DNA of 7,026 bases, taken from contig CAKRLN010000114.1 of the NCBI GenBank assembly GCA_934359535.1, forward strand, positions 1 to 7,026. Reading direction: 5' to 3'. The translations under genes and the position numbers were made by a program. The notes under the pieces were generated by a model, which was not told the DNA's origin, made no database searches, and saw only the letters and a program-made list of their open reading frames with translations. Of the stretch, positions 6,330 through 7,026 are shown piece after piece (the stretch's first letter is position 1; every line of letters starts with the position of its first letter). The DNA is from an uncultured Lachnospiraceae bacterium. Lineage in GTDB: Bacteria; Bacillota; Clostridia; Lachnospirales; Lachnospiraceae.

Positions 6330-7026
6330 ATGAGTGGATTATTAAAATTTATCACATGTGGAAGTGTGGACGATGGAAAATCAACCCTGATCGGTCATAT
6401 TCTTTATGATTCCAAGCTTCTTTATGCAGATCAGGAAAAGGCGCTTGAGCTTGACAGTAAGGTAGGAAGCCGCGGAGGTGCGATTGACTATTCCCTTCTT
6501 TTAGACGGATTGATGGCAGAAAGAGAGCAGGGAATTACGATCGATGTGGCATACCGTTATTTCACAACGGACAAGCGGAGCTTTATCGTTGCGGATACAC
6601 CGGGACATGAGGAATACACGAGAAATATGGCAGTTGGTGCTTCCTTTGCAGATCTTGCAGTAATCCTGATCGATGCCAAGCAGGGCGTATTGGTTCAGAC
6701 AAGAAGACATGCCAGAATCTGTGCGCTGATGGGAATCCGGTATTTCGTATTTGCAGTCAATAAGATGGATCTTGTTGGCTATGATGAGAAGCGTTTCCGT
6801 GAGATTGAGGCGCAGATTAAGGAGCTTGCCGGAGAGCTTTCCTTATCCAATATCCAGATCATCCCGGTATCGGCAACGGAGGGAGATAATGTAACGAAAA
6901 AATCCGAAAACATTCCGTGGTATACCGGAAAAGCACTGCTTCCTTATCTTGAGGATATTGATATTACGGAGGATAATGAAGAGGAAGGCTTCTATATGCC
7001 AGTACAGCGTGTATGCCGTCCGGATC
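6330..7026 (+). CDS. cysN: Sulfate adenylyltransferase subunit 1 (GTPase) CysN, 3'-truncated by window edge
   Basis: First 232 codons of the GTPase subunit, whose GTP hydrolysis drives APS formation by CysD. The frame stays open to the window end, so the gene continues beyond it. The N-terminus [20 protein letters not shown] is typical. All GTP-binding elements of the EF-Tu-like domain are present: P-loop GSVDDGKST (11-19), switch I region EREQGITID (64-72), [12 protein letters not shown] (89-100), NKMD (144-147) and SAT (181-183). The VDDGKST form of the P-loop and the [12 protein letters not shown] block identify CysN/NodQ rather than a translation factor, which would carry VDHGKTT. The start of the next, beta-barrel domain is just reached at the end (VQRVCRPD). 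The ATG directly abuts the cysD stop. Whether an APS kinase (CysC) domain is fused at the C-terminus cannot be seen. Confidence 0.95.
   Translation, partial: MSGLLKFITCGSVDDGKSTLIGHILYDSKLLYADQEKALELDSKVGSRGGAIDYSLLLDGLMAEREQGITIDVAYRYFTTDKRSFIVADTPGHEEYTRNMAVGASFADLAVILIDAKQGVLVQTRRHARICALMGIRYFVFAVNKMDLVGYDEKRFREIEAQIKELAGELSLSNIQIIPVSATEGDNVTKKSENIPWYTGKALLPYLEDIDITEDNEEEGFYMPVQRVCRPD

Overview
The window holds a single, tightly packed plus-strand gene cluster for sulfate uptake and reduction. It is cut at both ends: the first gene lacks its 5' part and the last lacks its 3' part. Moderate GC content (by eye), strong AGGAGG-like ribosome binding sites 5-9 nt before most starts, and Gram-positive-style short spacing suggest a low-to-mid GC Firmicute, most likely a Clostridia/Lachnospiraceae-type anaerobe. 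That assignment is inference; no rRNA or other marker gene is present.

Layout: 1-567, C-terminal part of a sulfate-binding protein (sbp). 593-1450, permease cysT. 1465-2310, permease cysW. 2329-3390, ATPase cysA. 3406-5109, an AprA-like FAD subunit of adenylylsulfate (APS) reductase. 5093-5407, a small two-[4Fe-4S] ferredoxin resembling AprB, whose start overlaps the end of the preceding gene by 17 nt. 5418-6329, cysD (sulfate adenylyltransferase small subunit). 6330-7026, the first 232 codons of cysN (GTPase subunit). Gaps between genes are 25, 14, 18, 15, -17, 10 and 0 nt, so essentially everything is coding. No promoter, terminator, RNA gene, mobile element, CRISPR array or significant repeat is visible. 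The promoter must lie upstream of position 1.

Together the genes describe a pathway. Sulfate is captured outside the membrane (Sbp), imported by CysTWA using ATP, activated to APS by CysDN using ATP with GTP hydrolysis, then reduced directly to sulfite and AMP by the AprAB-like pair. The window shows no PAPS reductase (cysH) and no APS kinase (cysC); anything after position 7026 is unseen.

The notable feature is the mix. Transport and activation are of the classical assimilatory type, while the reductase is of the type known from dissimilatory sulfate reducers, in compact form (alpha 567 aa, beta 104 aa). Residues corresponding by motif to the AprA active site (W209, R240, H348, N59) and the AprB inter-cluster Trp (W42) are kept, which favours a real APS reductase over a generic fumarate-reductase-like flavoprotein. 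From memory, comparable clusters occur in some clostridia (for example Clostridium acetobutylicum), so the arrangement is probably not new, but the biochemistry of such short enzymes and their electron donor look little explored.
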